From positions 1-64,000 of the forward strand of contig CALYCZ020000321.1 of NCBI GenBank assembly GCA_944470555.2: a DNA stretch of 64,000 nt, written 5' to 3'. The stretch comes from Heterobilharzia americana (lineage: Eukaryota; Platyhelminthes; Trematoda; Strigeidida; Schistosomatidae). The first letter of the stretch is position 1. Each line of letters opens with the position of its first letter. The notes beneath the pieces were generated by a model. It did no database searches and was not told the DNA's origin. It worked only from the letters and a program-made list of their open reading frames with translations. The position numbers and the translations under genes were made by a program. Positions 28,101-35,739 of this stretch are shown here, piece after piece.

Positions 28101-31100
28101 TATAAATCTGACTCTTTAGGAGGTTGGATCAATAGTTTTCAATTTTGATACACTTCTCCGAAGTCCAGTGGTTAGCATATTCCCTACTCAGTTAATATCA
28201 TTCGTAAGTATGCATCACTTCTACCGGTATGCGGCATACTGCTATACATGCTTTATGTGGTGTGACTGGCATAAGTGGTTATTATTTTGTATATATGGGG
28301 TAGAAAACCAGTAATTATGAGTATAACTTTAATTATTCTCTTCGTTTATTGTAATATTTTTAATCTAAGCTTAAATAACAACATGCCAGATATCAGCAGT
28401 GATTTATCTTTACTCACTTCTAAATAAGTTTCTAATGAACAATGAGTTATCCTAAAATAGCTTCAGTTTATACACTACTCAAGAGTTAGATACTAGATGT
28501 TGACATCTCTTTACCTTTCATTAGTTGCAAGGTTGTCACTGGTTTCCGATTTTATTGTCTGCAAGTCAGACGCATTCTTAACAAAACTATGAATATCATT
28601 TCTTCGGATTTTTCATTCCATTTCTCCTCAAACCAATCAACCAATTAATGAAGTCATGGGTACAGTGATGCTGAAATTTTTTCGACTTTCATCAAATATG
28701 ATGAAGATGGAGATAACAACCTGAATTTATCTGAGCAACAACAACTGGCATATGAAATTCAAATGGGGGTAAGAATGAATTCTATGACAGGAAATGTATT
28801 ACAATAATTCACTTTATATCTGTGAATTAGACATTTAATTTAAAATGCTTGATGTTCACTAATTACTACAATAAACAGCATGTATCAAGGCTGTTCAAAT
28901 ATACTTCAAGCTAAGCGTTATATTTCCTTTTAGCAATCAGTTTCCAGCAAGTTCTCATCAGTTCTACAAGTTACTTAAAGATGTAATAAGTAGTATGTAC
29001 AAGAATGCAACATAAGTAGGATCAAGAGAGATTGTGGTTCAGTAGTGTAGAAATCATCTACAGCGAGGTTAATCAGTGCAGCTGTCTTGTCCCAACTACT
29101 GAGCCAAATACATAGACCAAACGTGCAATTTGATCCAATAACCGGTGAATGCATCACTGTTGTTTCAATCATTTAGTGTCGAATTCAACCTACAGGAAGC
29201 GTTGTACCCAGGAATCCCACATTCTAACATTCGCCAATATAGCCTATCTCCAACCTTGAAGAAACGCGTTTCTTCGAAACTCTGAATCTACCTCCTTTAG
29301 CCGTCCAAGTCACAACTGACTTCCTATCTACCATATTATTCATGTGAAACGTTTGTAGAAGATTAACTGATGTTACCGTCAAGACCTACTTGCTGATCGA
29401 AATCCATTAAAATAAAACGATTTATCCCGGGAATAATGTCTGGCATCTCTACAGAACTATGATGTTTTATGAACACTATAGATATCTAAGATCACGTTTT
29501 GTTGGCTCACACTTTCTGTCATTCCATATTACACTTGATTTAAAGTATTTTCAAGAGAACTATAAAGACCAGAAATATTTTCATGCATCTGATCAGATAT
29601 CACGTTTTCACACATAGAACTGTGAAGTTCAGAAAGTATCATGATCTCTTAAAATTTAGTAGGGCTGCTTATGTTGGTTTCAGAATATGGTCAATCATAA
29701 CGTGAATGTGACAGTTTTGTTGTTTTATATCTATTTGATAATATATGGTATTTGCAGTAGGAGATATTGTTGCTACTAATACTTTTAAGGCTTTTTCATG
29801 CATAAATGCTTCAGCGCTACCTCATGTATTACCTCCAATGAAATTGTGAAAGGAAAAGATAGTGAGATGCAAATGTAATTACCTTCTGTTATGGTAAGAG
29901 TGAAACAAAATAAGTGAAAATTAGTATTATAGCTCTGATTGTTAAACGAGTTCATTCAATATGAAACATTGTTTAGTTAGGTTTTACTGACCTGTAAAAA
30001 CCTCTAATTGCAAATTTTCCTTCAACCCACAGATAGAAATGGCATTTCCGTTGATCGGCACAATTTCTTGTCATTAAGTGGAAAATATGAGTACTGTTAT
30101 AAAAATATTTGGCCGTCCATTATATTTCGTATCTGAATGATATCTCAATTATTATTTTTTTTTTATTATTATTAGTCCCTTGGGTTCCTAGTGGAACATA
30201 GGGCTTCAGTAGCACGCCTCCAGTGACCTCTGTTCTCTGAGATCTTTTGAACCTGGTCCCAAGACAGCCCAGAAGCTTTCATTTCCTCCTCGCACGACCT
30301 CCTCCATGTCAACCTCGGACGTCCAACTCGTCGCTTCCCATGGGGATTCCACTCGAGGGCCTGGCCTGACGCGTGATGTCCTCAGTCGGCCTTCTCAGTG
30401 CATGGCCAATCCATCTCCACTTCCTCCTGCATATTTGTTGAGCGATAGGTTCTTGGTTGGTTCGTTCCCAGAGTTCCTTGTTGCTTATTTTTTCTGGCCA
30501 TCTGATCTTCAGTAGCGAGCCAGCGTAGGCAGTTGTTGATGAATGTCTGTAGTTTATTGAAAATCCCATTAGTAACGCGCAAAGTCTCTCATCCATCACA
30601 CAGAAGCACTGACTTGACGTTGGTGTTGAAAATCCGGATCTTGTTCCGCATGCTGAGTGCAGAAGATCTCCACACTGGTTTCAGGCTAATGAACGCCTGT
30701 CTTGCTTTTCCGATTCTGACTTTGACGTCCTCGTCCGTCCCGCCTGTAGTTGAAACAGTGCTTCCTAGATAAGTGAAGGAGGTTACTTCCTTCAAGTTTC
30801 TCCCGTTGATGGTGACTGGAGTTTGTTGTTGTTGTTGATGGTGGTGGTGCGGTATCTTCATCACTTCTGTCTTCTCTATATTCACCTGAAGTCCCGTCTT
30901 CGCTGCCTCTTCTATCAACTTGTTAGTTTTTGCCTGCAGATCTTCAAGTTTATGTGACATTAGGCATAAGTCATCGGCGAAATCCAAGTCTTCTAGGTTC
31001 TTTTCCGCAGTTCAGCCAGCGTATCCCCCTCTTCTCGCTTCCCACTGTTTGTTGCATGATCCAGTCCACCACAATAAGGAATATCATGGGGGATAGTAGG

Positions 31101-34100
31101 CAACCTTGTTTCACTCCTGTCTTCACTTCAAAAGCATCACTGAGCTTCCCATTGTGAATTACTTGGCATGTGGCATCTTCATATAGTTGTTGAATGAGGC
31201 GGATAAAGGTTTGCGGTACTCCGTAGTATTGAAGCAGTTTCCAAATTACTTCTCGGTCGACGCTGTCAAAGGCCTTCTCAAAGTCGATGAAGTTGAGGTA
31301 GAGAGCTGATTGCCATTCTATGCTCTGTTCTATGATGATACGAAGCGTTGCAATTTGGTCTGCACATGATTTGTACTTCCTGAAGCCTGCCTGTTCCGGT
31401 CGTAGTTTTGAATCCAGTGCATCCCTTAGCCTCTCCAGGATGATGCGGCTTAATATTTTACTTGGGGTGGACAGGAGAGTGATTCCGCGCCAGTTCTTGC
31501 AAGCACTGAGGTCTCCCTTCTTCGGCAGTTTGACAAGGTAACCCTTCTTCCAATCAATGGCCAGGTACCTTCTCTTCCTTCCACACCTTCTGCAATAGTG
31601 GTGTGGTGTGAGCATGTCCGCTGTTGTCTCTGCATCTGTTCTCAGTGCTTCTGGCGGTATTCCATCTGGTCCTGCTGCTTTCCCGCATTTCAGTAGCTTT
31701 ATGGCGTTCAGGACTTCCATTTTCGTTGGAGGATTAATGTTCACTTGTAATTCAGCGGCTGCAGGTGGTATTTCTGGACGAAGTGCAGGTGGTGGTCGAT
31801 TCAAGAGCTTCTTGAAGTGGTCGGCCCATCGTTTCCTCTGTTTCTCTTCTTTTGTAATTAAATTTCCTTCTTCATCTTTTATTGGTTTCATCTGTGTTGG
31901 TCTCTTCCCTGATAGCAACCTGGTTATTTGATACAATGTCGTCAGGTCTCTCTTACCTGCAGCCTGTTCTGCTTCACTTGCCAGTGTTTCGTAGAAGTGT
32001 CTTTTGTCTTTGCGTGCACTCTTCTTCACTTCTTTATCCAGTGTTTTATACATTGTGCTCAGTTCCTCTTGTCGTTGAGCATCCTTGCACTGGTTTATCT
32101 TCTGCTTCACCATCCTCCTCTCCTCTATCAGCTTCCAGGTATCCGTCGAGATCCATTCCTTGTCTTCTTTCTTCTTCCTTCCTAATACTGTTGTGCAGGT
32201 TTCTTTCCACATAGCTTTCAAAGACTTCCAGTGTTCTTCCACACAGGTTTCTTCAGGGATGTTCCTCGATATCTCCCATTTTGTCTTGATGGCTGCCTTG
32301 AAGATCTCCTTTGTAGTTTCATCCTTCAGTTTCCGAGTGTTGTACTTGAATTGAGGTCTATCACCAGCTTCCTTGAAGGCTTTTGACTTGATTTGGAAGG
32401 TTCCTCGCACTAGATAGTGGTGTGAACCTACATTTGCTCCTCTTCTTGACCTTGTGTTAAGTAGACTGCGTCTCCATTTTCTTGAGATTGAGATAAAGTC
32501 AATTTGATTTTTAGTGTGCCCATCTGGTGAAATCCATGTCGCTTTGTGGATATCTTTGTGCCTGAACACACTGCCTCCAATCACCAAATCTCTGAATGCG
32601 CAGAATTCTGCAAACAATTCTCCATTCTCATTCATTTCACCTAGCGCCTCTCGACCCATGGTTAGTTCTCTTCCCGTGTTGTCCCCTCCCAGTTTGGCAT
32701 TCATGTCGCCCATTAGAATTTTGATATCGCCAACTGACGTCTTGTCCAGTGTTGATTGAAGTTGTCTGTAGAAATCCTCCTTTTTCTCTTGCTCTGCATT
32801 ATTTGTAGGTGCATAACATTGTATGATTGTGACCTTTCTTCCTTTTGAGTTGAATCTTCACGTCATGATCCTGGAGGAGATTGGTTCCCACTGCATGAGA
32901 GCTTTCGATGCTCTTGAGGACATCATGATAGCCACTCCAAAACTCAGTGTGCTCGTGGTTGGCGTCTGGGTGACCGGAGTAGATTATTGATTCTCCAGTT
33001 GACAGTTTGGAGAGTCCACTCCCATTCCATCTGCTTTCGCAGATCCCAAGCACTTCGATGTGATACCTTCTCATCTCCTTTGCAATCTGGGCTGCCTTAC
33101 TGGGTTCAAACATCGTGCGGACATTCCATGTCCCCACGTTTACTTTCGCTTTCGTCGAGAGAAGACACATCGGCCAATTGGCTTCCCGAAGGCTTTCACC
33201 AACTGACGTCATTTCGCCTCTCCGATTCCAGCGAGGAATAAGTTTGTTTTCATTTTTTATATTTTGTTTGTGCTTTGAAGTTTCTTTAGCGGTTAGATTT
33301 GTTTTATGGGGTAGGGTTGCTAGCCCTATGCCCAACCTTCCCTGTATACCCGGGCTTAGGACCTGCTAGTAACTAGTAAACTAGTTAACCAGGCGAGGTT
33401 ATCTCAATTATTAGAGAGAAAACAATTTTCCTGCTTCATTTGGTTTCCGAGAAGATATATAGGAATCTACAGTCAATTTATCAGTTTAACTAACTTATCT
33501 TAATTGTGTAATGCAACTTATAATGTAAAAAATATCAAGAATATCCAGTTTCCATCACACTAAGTGTATAAATTGAGAAACAATCACTGACTGAGTAAAA
33601 ATAGTACTGGCAGCGACAGTCATATAAACTAAATGACACAAATGTTCTGATTTATCTGTCATCAGTTTAAAACTTTATCTGTTGCGCGAAAGTATGTGTA
33701 GTCTTAGTCTTCTACAGAAATGTTTACTCAACAACACTACAGTGTTATTTGTTGAATTTAACAATTTCTCAAAATGACTTATCTCTTTTTACCTTTACGA
33801 AAAGCTCATCTATAAAAGTGAAGATCCAAGTGATGAGGGAATTGATGCAGATGAAGATTCAAATGAAAATTCAACTAAGTCAACAAAAGACGAAAATGTA
33901 AGCATCAGCTCTTTAATGTTTATATCGAAAAATTTATTGTGAAAAAGTCTAGAAAACACGAACAACTCATAACTAAGTAAACGCTGACTAATGCAGAAAC
34001 TCAGTTAGGTCAAGTGAATCATTAAAGATTATACACAAAAGCAAATCACTTATTCTGGATTTTCTAAGTAACTGAAATATAATAAAGCATATATATATGG

Positions 34101-35739
34101 TGACTGTATGAATTACAAAATAAATTGGTTCATCTACACGTTGGCTGATTATTTCAGTTTTGGTAGGTGAGTTGAATTCATACAGAGCTCTATTTCATTT
34201 CATCATTCCTACTTAAATGATTTCGATTTCAGTATATTAAAAGTTCCTATCTCGACATCTGAAATAAAAGACGAATTGAGCGGAGAAATATTTTCCTTTA
34301 ATTAGGTCCTCGTCATCAGCTGCACACTAGCATTATATAGGCTTTATATTTATTAACTTAATACTACTAAGTGGTATTGGCTTAATTAACTAAAATAATT
34401 ATAAATGTAAAATTACTCATGTTAAACGCAACAGTAACAACAACTGCAGTCAGCAACCATATGCACATCCGTGCAGTAAGCAATGAGCTACACCTATTGT
34501 GTGAGGGTTAATGATAATATGTGGTCACCCACATCTCAGCAGGTGGAGTGGTGTTCAAACTCATGACCTATCGGTTGAAGGTCAATTCGTCAAACTAATG
34601 AGTCATAGCTCCAGTTACTTATGAGACTAACAATAAGAGAAATGAAGACGCAAAATTCATGAATATGATAATTACATGGAATTGATAGGAATATCAAATG
34701 CAGTGGAACAGGCAATTACATTATTGCTTGCATAACTAACATGAAAAATGAAAAACTTGGGGCAAGTTGATACTTATTGACAGATTTATGTGATAATATG
34801 GTGACGGAAAACTAAACAGACAGATAGTATGTGCTAAAGATGCGAGAAGCTCATTTGGAGTTAGACGTTAATTTACCCTGATGGCCTAGGTAACAACAGA
34901 GGTTGTACAAGTCTCTTCTGAAAAAAAGACCCGATTTGTAAATCTGTACAGCAATAGCTTCTGGTGTATGTAGTAGGTGGATACGTAAATTACGCCGAAG
35001 GCAGGATGCTATGCGGTAAATAACCGTAAAACCCTTACTTATATCCATTTTGTGACTAACATCTATCAAATGTGCAAACACTGAGCTTTTTATTGTTATG
35101 GTCTGTCTTTCACTCATCAGCCACGATGAATGGTGTTCAGGTACTCTATGATGGAAATGTCTAACTGTACACCCTATGTAACTAGCTCCGCTAAAGCAGT
35201 TAAGCTGGCTTGGTGGCCACATTACAAAATAATCGACAGCATTCGTTCAGCACTAAGGACTAGACAACATGAGATAAGTTGTTCTTTAGCGGTCAAACAA
35301 TGTGAGCAATCCAGTCTTACAGGGGGTCAGCTGCCGCCAGAATAACTCAAGGGTGATGTCGCTGACTGAAATACTGTGTGACCCGGTTTCCAATCTCACA
35401 GGGGATATTTCTAAATTGATAATTTAGCAACCTAATGATTCTATATGTCATCTCCCTTATTGATATATATATGGAAACATGTTACGACTTCTGAAGAAAT
35501 ATTGAAGATGACGGTAATTGGCACATAAAAGTTGTTCAGTTAATCTTCTGTTCTCTTTTATATGAATACAGTATGTGGATCCTGAAGATTATGAAGAACT
35601 AGTGCAAAATGTGGACATTATGGAAGCTACTCTTGTTTCAATTATAACACGTATGGATGAATTAATAGCAAGTTTAGAGCAAATTGAAATGGCGAAACGT
35701 GAACATAGAAGTCAACTTGGTGGGATAATAAAAGATATG
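3978..35739 (+). CDS. PKD2: Polycystin-2 (TRPP2-type cation channel), multi-exon gene, 5' end missing
   Basis: Eleven exons were joined by hand: 3978-4111, 8806-9079, 11257-11481, 15298-15460, 19904-20140, 22126-22307, 23859-24078, 27177-27304, 28666-28768, 33805-33897 and 35572-35739. All introns start GT and end AG, and codon phases match at every junction. The product of about 640 residues aligns collinearly with the animal PKD2 plan: end of S1, extracellular TOP domain, S2-S6, pore, EF-hand, acidic linker, coiled coil. The family forms tetrameric, calcium-permeable non-selective cation channels in ciliary, ER and plasma membranes. In flatworms a role in muscle, tegument or flame-cell cilia is plausible but is inference. 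Missing: the N-terminal exon(s) and possibly a last exon. One exon has a 1-nt frameshift (separate entry). The gene is convergent with the kinase gene downstream. Confidence 0.93.
4112..8805 (+). other. PKD2 intron, 4.7 kb
   Basis: AT-rich intron with GT...AG ends. Open frames at 4289-4579, 4711-4932, 6009-6197 (+) and 7445-7636 (-) have no recognisable domain and no plausible splice context. A weak box A-like string (gttagtcaagtggtagagt) near 6718 hints at a very old SINE. Nothing else is supported. Confidence 0.5.
8806..9079 (+). CDS. PKD2: PKD2 exon: TOP domain, with a 1-nt frameshift
   Basis: The acceptor follows a pyrimidine-rich run ending tcatcaag. The donor is gtaagt at 9080, leaving two bases of a split codon. 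The first part reads [17 protein letters not shown] and then [17 protein letters not shown], closely like PKD2 'GPLLDGLYW...LLGVPRLRQLKV'. After the A run at 8966-8971 the homologous frame changes: one frame holds up to C-K-T-E-K and another from M-R-N through [13 protein letters not shown]. The second frame is the one that joins in phase to the next exon. Allowing one missing base restores the 13-residue spacing between two cysteines expected to form the TOP-domain disulphide. Confidence 0.88.
9652..9825 (-). repeat. tRNA-derived SINE, antisense
   Basis: Read on the minus strand, a tRNA-like head (ggctcggtggtctagtgg, a clear box A) is followed by a body with 'tacatccagatgatgggtcc' and 'gagatgcgcatcttgaattcc'. 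This is the same layout as the sense copy at 13630-13803 and the antisense copy at 17572-17768. It is a non-autonomous repeat, presumably moved by a non-LTR element. Confidence 0.6.
9847..10063. repeat. Long inverted repeat (about 92-bp arms)
   Basis: The left arm at about 9847-9940 and the right arm at about 9971-10063 are reverse complements with only scattered mismatches. Examples are tgcctcgatat on the left and atatcgaggca on the right, and gaacggtctc against gagaccgttc. A loop of about 30 nt separates them. The left arm joins directly to the antisense SINE, and related arm sequence recurs at 17459-17562. It would fold into a strong hairpin in the PKD2 pre-mRNA. Confidence 0.75.
11257..11481 (+). 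CDS. PKD2: PKD2 exon: distal TOP domain
   Basis: The acceptor is ...tttaaatttag and the donor gtaagt after 11481. Phase 2 entry joins the split codon to give A-W-N-F, matching the family 'T-A-W-x-Y/H'. The rest contains [16 protein letters not shown] (family YSG-x-G-YYLDLS), then [20 protein letters not shown] (family WLDRGTR-x-x-FIDFSVYNANI). This is the most conserved signature of the TOP domain, so the assignment is firm. Confidence 0.95.
13125..13262 (+). repeat. SINE-like repeat, family with 'ggtgtagctcattgc' tail
   Basis: It contains a box B-like 'gttaggttcgattactgc' and, about 60 nt later, 'caataggcgtggctcatta'. The same order (box B-like segment, then a 'ggtgtagctcattgc' type motif) recurs at 24895-25085, 34450-34620 (antisense) and 41765-41955. 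This supports a dispersed family distinct from the SINE at 13630. Confidence 0.45.
13630..13803 (+). repeat. tRNA-derived SINE, sense copy
   Basis: The head reads gtcgtggctcggtggtgaag (box A) followed by gagtccgaatcccgat (box B). The body has tacatctagctgacgagtcc, 'aataggactaaatgcgcatcc' and a 'tgctagccactatcc' end. The layout resembles known tRNA-related schistosome SINEs, but I do not assign a family name. It lies in the PKD2 sense orientation. Confidence 0.7.
15298..15460 (+). CDS. PKD2: PKD2 exon: TOP-S2 junction and S2 helix
   Basis: Acceptor ...ctatatcag, donor gtaaga. The translation gives [12 protein letters not shown] (family VEFPATGGxIPS), then [15 protein letters not shown] and [12 protein letters not shown], matching 'FFIFYYVVEEILE' at the end of S2. 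The first base completes the lysine codon split from the previous exon, and the exon ends in phase 0. Confidence 0.95.
15782..15890 (-). repeat. tRNA-like SINE, left member of head-to-head pair
   Basis: On the minus strand it starts with 'gtagcccagctggtagggca' (box A) and has 'gcttgttcgaacccggcc' (box B). It ends in a tail that includes 'ctccaatcatcacccagtac'. It is mirrored by the sense copy at 15926-16027, with about 35 nt between the two heads. Confidence 0.7.
15926..16027 (+). repeat. tRNA-like SINE, right member of head-to-head pair
   Basis: The head is ggttggtacagcaccgggct, the box B-like segment is 'cggttggaatccggccg', and the tail 'tcatctcaccttcaatcatc' plus 'acccagtacaaatac' is the reverse complement of the left copy's tail. 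Divergence is greatest in the tRNA anticodon-like region. Confidence 0.7.
16396..16802 (+). repeat. SINE with perfect 47-bp terminal inverted repeats
   Basis: The interior holds a tRNA-like head: cagtggctcaatggtaacg (box A), then gcgggttcgatccctgc (box B), followed by 'gcactgctgaggagtccca' and 'aggacgaaacagctgtcc'. The arms 16396-16442 and 16756-16802 are exact reverse complements by eye. The interior from about 16440 matches the copy at 27713-28060 over its whole length, including non-tRNA sequence upstream of box A. The second copy lacks the left arm. Confidence 0.75.
17459..17938. repeat. Composite SINE: antisense copy plus inverted 3' end and repeated tail
   Basis: An antisense tRNA-like SINE occupies about 17572-17768 (minus-strand head 'gtgtctctatggcatagtga', box B 'gagattcgagtctcag'). 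Its body end (17560-17640) recurs inverted at 17852-17938; compare 'aattatcatac' with 'attatcacaatt' and 'cgtcctatttgggg' with 'cccaaataggacg'. A tail-like AT segment at 17459-17562 recurs directly at 17783-17860 and is also related to the arms at 9847-10063. Confidence 0.65.
19904..20140 (+). CDS. PKD2: PKD2 exon: S3 and S4
   Basis: The acceptor 'gaacattag' was chosen over the nearby ...ctttcag because only it keeps phase 0 without a stop. It yields [14 protein letters not shown], exactly as long as the family 'IRIHKLHYFRSFWN'. S3 follows ([15 protein letters not shown]). Then come [19 protein letters not shown], matching 'NTFPNFEHLAYWQIQYN', and the S4 end 'CVFLGVIK'. Donor gtgagt, phase 0. 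Confidence 0.93.
20141..22125 (+). other. PKD2 intron, 2.0 kb
   Basis: AT-rich. A SINE 3' fragment lies at about 20618-20722. The open frames at 21149-21400 (-) and 21532-21732 (+) are unrecognised. Nothing else is supported. Confidence 0.5.
20618..20722 (+). repeat. SINE 3' fragment
   Basis: It shares 'cagatacatccagttga' and 'agagcgaaatgcgactcc', ending 'ctagccaac', with the body of the SINE at 13630-13803. The tRNA-like head is degraded to a 'ggttctaatctcagtgag' remnant. Confidence 0.5.
22126..22307 (+). CDS. PKD2: PKD2 exon: S4-S5 linker and S5
   Basis: Acceptor ...tataaatag, donor gtaagt, exit in phase 2. The translation begins [19 protein letters not shown], like the family 'LFKFINFNRTMSQLSTTMS'. 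S5 ([20 protein letters not shown]) follows, with the 'AYAQLGYL' type ending and then SSFTQT, which corresponds to 'FSTFxECIFTQ'. The turret before the pore helix is a few residues shorter than in vertebrates. Confidence 0.94.
22308..23858 (+). other. PKD2 intron, 1.6 kb
   Basis: AT-rich intron with GT...AG ends. The open frame at 22752-22949 (-) is unrecognised. No repeat family could be assigned with confidence. Confidence 0.45.
23859..24078 (+). CDS. PKD2: PKD2 exon: pore helix, selectivity filter, S6
   Basis: Acceptor ...tttcttccag, donor gtatgt. It reads [15 protein letters not shown], the pore and filter, where the usual L-G-D is V-G-D. It continues [19 protein letters not shown] and [18 protein letters not shown], matching the family S6 '[34 protein letters not shown]'. 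Ends in phase 0 after H-I-L-K-K, equivalent to 'DLIRKG'. Confidence 0.96.
24079..27176 (+). other. PKD2 intron, 3.1 kb
   Basis: AT-rich. A SINE-like repeat lies at 24895-25085. ATT-rich low-complexity sequence near 27010-27070 produces an isoleucine-rich open frame that overlaps the next exon but is not its reading frame. Confidence 0.5.
24895..25085 (+). repeat. SINE-like repeat, 'ggtgtagctcattgc' family
   Basis: It contains 'taccggttcaaactttgctc' (box B-like), then 'aagtgtatctcattgcccac' and 'acatgtggctaatgag'. The same succession is present at 41765-41955 and inverted at 34450-34620. Confidence 0.5.
27177..27304 (+). CDS. PKD2: PKD2 exon: S6-EF-hand linker
   Basis: Acceptor ...gtaccatttag, donor gtgaga, phase 0 in and phase 2 out. 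It reads [20 protein letters not shown] and then '[11 protein letters not shown]', equivalent to the human 'HKALVKLKLKKNTVDDI...LNFDELRQDLK' helix before the EF-hand. Similarity is lower than in the pore, but phase and position fit. Confidence 0.82.
27305..28665 (+). other. PKD2 intron, 1.4 kb
   Basis: It contains a SINE copy at 27713-28060. The rest is AT-rich with nothing recognised. Confidence 0.5.
27713..28060 (+). repeat. SINE, second copy of the 16.4-kb family
   Basis: It matches 16440-16800 throughout: 'gtgactagcttc', 'aagtcgtgacc', 'gttgcgctgtatcgtga', the tRNA-like head 'aatggtaacgtgctggtc', 'gcactgctgaggagttt' and 'caggacgaaacagctgt', then 'aactgatgtcagtc'. It is more diverged in box B. 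It lacks the left inverted arm seen in the other copy, so those arms are not an essential part of the family. Confidence 0.7.
28666..28768 (+). CDS. PKD2: PKD2 exon: EF-hand
   Basis: Acceptor 'gggtacag', donor gtaaga. The translation [22 protein letters not shown] holds a canonical EF loop D-x-D-G-D-x-x-L-x-x-x-E, with calcium ligands at loop positions 1, 3, 5 and 12. It aligns with human PKD2 'AIFTKYDQDGDQELTEHE'. The single functional EF-hand of PKD2 is therefore conserved. Confidence 0.92.
28769..30140 (+). other. PKD2 intron, part 5' of the RTE insertion
   Basis: AT-rich intron sequence. The open frame at 28975-29172 (-) lies in a slightly less AT-rich patch of unknown nature. Together with 33414-33804 this was a single intron before insertion of the element at 30155. 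Confidence 0.5.
30141..30154. repeat. Target-site duplication, left copy
   Basis: tatctcaattatta is repeated exactly at 33400-33413 and brackets the minus-strand RTE element. A 14-bp exact duplication marks insertion by target-primed reverse transcription. Confidence 0.85.
30589..30987 (-). pseudogene. RTE reverse transcriptase, FADD box to thumb
   Basis: Continues the polyprotein in another frame: [11 protein letters not shown] (RT motif C), a His/Gln run from CAC/CAA repeats, then [13 protein letters not shown] and '[10 protein letters not shown]'. It ends at a stop where the family normally shows a short 'L-Y-G-x-E-T-W' motif. Confidence 0.88.
30971..32713 (-). pseudogene. RTE endonuclease C-part and reverse transcriptase, longest open segment
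   Basis: An open frame of 580 codons within the element. It begins at the GDMNAK endonuclease motif and runs through the RT fingers and palm up to '[15 protein letters not shown]', then leaves frame just before the FADD active-site box. The homologous frame also continues upstream of the first methionine to about 32860, so the methionine is not the true start. A garbled stretch near 31545-31600 (cysteine/arginine rich) reflects a pair of indels. Confidence 0.9.
32799..33335 (-). pseudogene. RTE N-terminal part, APE endonuclease start
   Basis: Leader-encoded residues are followed by [14 protein letters not shown] and '[12 protein letters not shown]', the first two catalytic regions of the APE-type endonuclease. 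The frame departs near 32860, after which the endonuclease continues in the frame of the next segment. Confidence 0.85.
33400..33413. repeat. Target-site duplication, right copy
   Basis: An exact copy of the 14-bp sequence at 30141-30154. It lies directly outside the element's 5' end, which on the minus strand starts acctcgcctggtta. Confidence 0.85.
33414..33804 (+). other. PKD2 intron remainder 3' of the RTE insertion
   Basis: AT-rich. It ends in a pyrimidine-rich tract and the acceptor 'acgaaaag'. Nothing else seen. Confidence 0.6.
33805..33897 (+). CDS. PKD2: PKD2 exon: acidic linker after EF-hand
   Basis: Acceptor '...cctttacgaaaag', donor gtaagc, phase 0 on both sides. It encodes [20 protein letters not shown] followed by a Ser/Thr/Lys-rich end. 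Acidic serine-rich sequence of this kind separates the EF-hand from the coiled coil in animal PKD2. Sequence identity is not diagnostic, so the call rests on phase, composition and position. Confidence 0.7.
34450..34620 (-). repeat. SINE-like repeat, 'ggtgtagctcattgc' family, antisense
   Basis: The minus strand shows 'catgagtttgaacaccactc' (box B-like), then 'aataggtgtagctcattgct' and 'gtgcatatggttgctgac'. The order and spacing match the copies at 24895 and 41765. Confidence 0.55.
34851..35222 (-). pseudogene. GIY-YIG endonuclease fragment of a Penelope-like element
   Basis: An open frame of 123 codons. [20 protein letters not shown] contains the Y-I-G half of the GIY-YIG signature with the following arginine region. 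'[17 protein letters not shown]' and '[20 protein letters not shown]' follow, typical of the C-terminal endonuclease of Penelope-like retroelements. The preceding reverse transcriptase is not readable upstream (35223-35345 has stops), so this is a truncated remnant in a PKD2 intron. Confidence 0.72.
35572..35739 (+). CDS. PKD2: PKD2 exon: C-terminal coiled coil
   Basis: Acceptor ...gaatacag, donor-like gtgagt after 35739. [20 protein letters not shown] and then [20 protein letters not shown] parallel the human '[44 protein letters not shown]' coiled coil that mediates PKD2 oligomerisation. If the donor is not used, translation would continue only eight codons to a stop at 35764-35766, so this may be the last exon. 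No following exon in phase was identified. Confidence 0.9.

Larger units (their letters stand above)
30155..33399 (-). mobile_element. Nearly full-length, inactivated RTE-clade (SR2-like) non-LTR retrotransposon
   Basis: Length is about 3.2 kb. Minus-strand order: 5' leader; APE endonuclease ([10 protein letters not shown], then [22 protein letters not shown]); reverse transcriptase ([51 protein letters not shown]); the C-terminal '[13 protein letters not shown]' region; a stop at about 30174; and an A/T-rich (TAA-like) tail. RTE elements encode one such protein. This copy is dead. Frameshifts lie near 32860, 31000 and 30590, two compensating indels near 31545-31600, and the endonuclease S-D-H motif reads S-H-H. 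It sits antisense in a PKD2 intron. The family name rests on domain order and motifs, not a search. Confidence 0.93.
33898..35571 (+). other. PKD2 intron, 1.7 kb, with Penelope and SINE fragments
   Basis: It contains an antisense SINE-like repeat (34450-34620) and an antisense GIY-YIG fragment (34851-35222). The remainder is AT-rich and unassigned. Confidence 0.5.
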
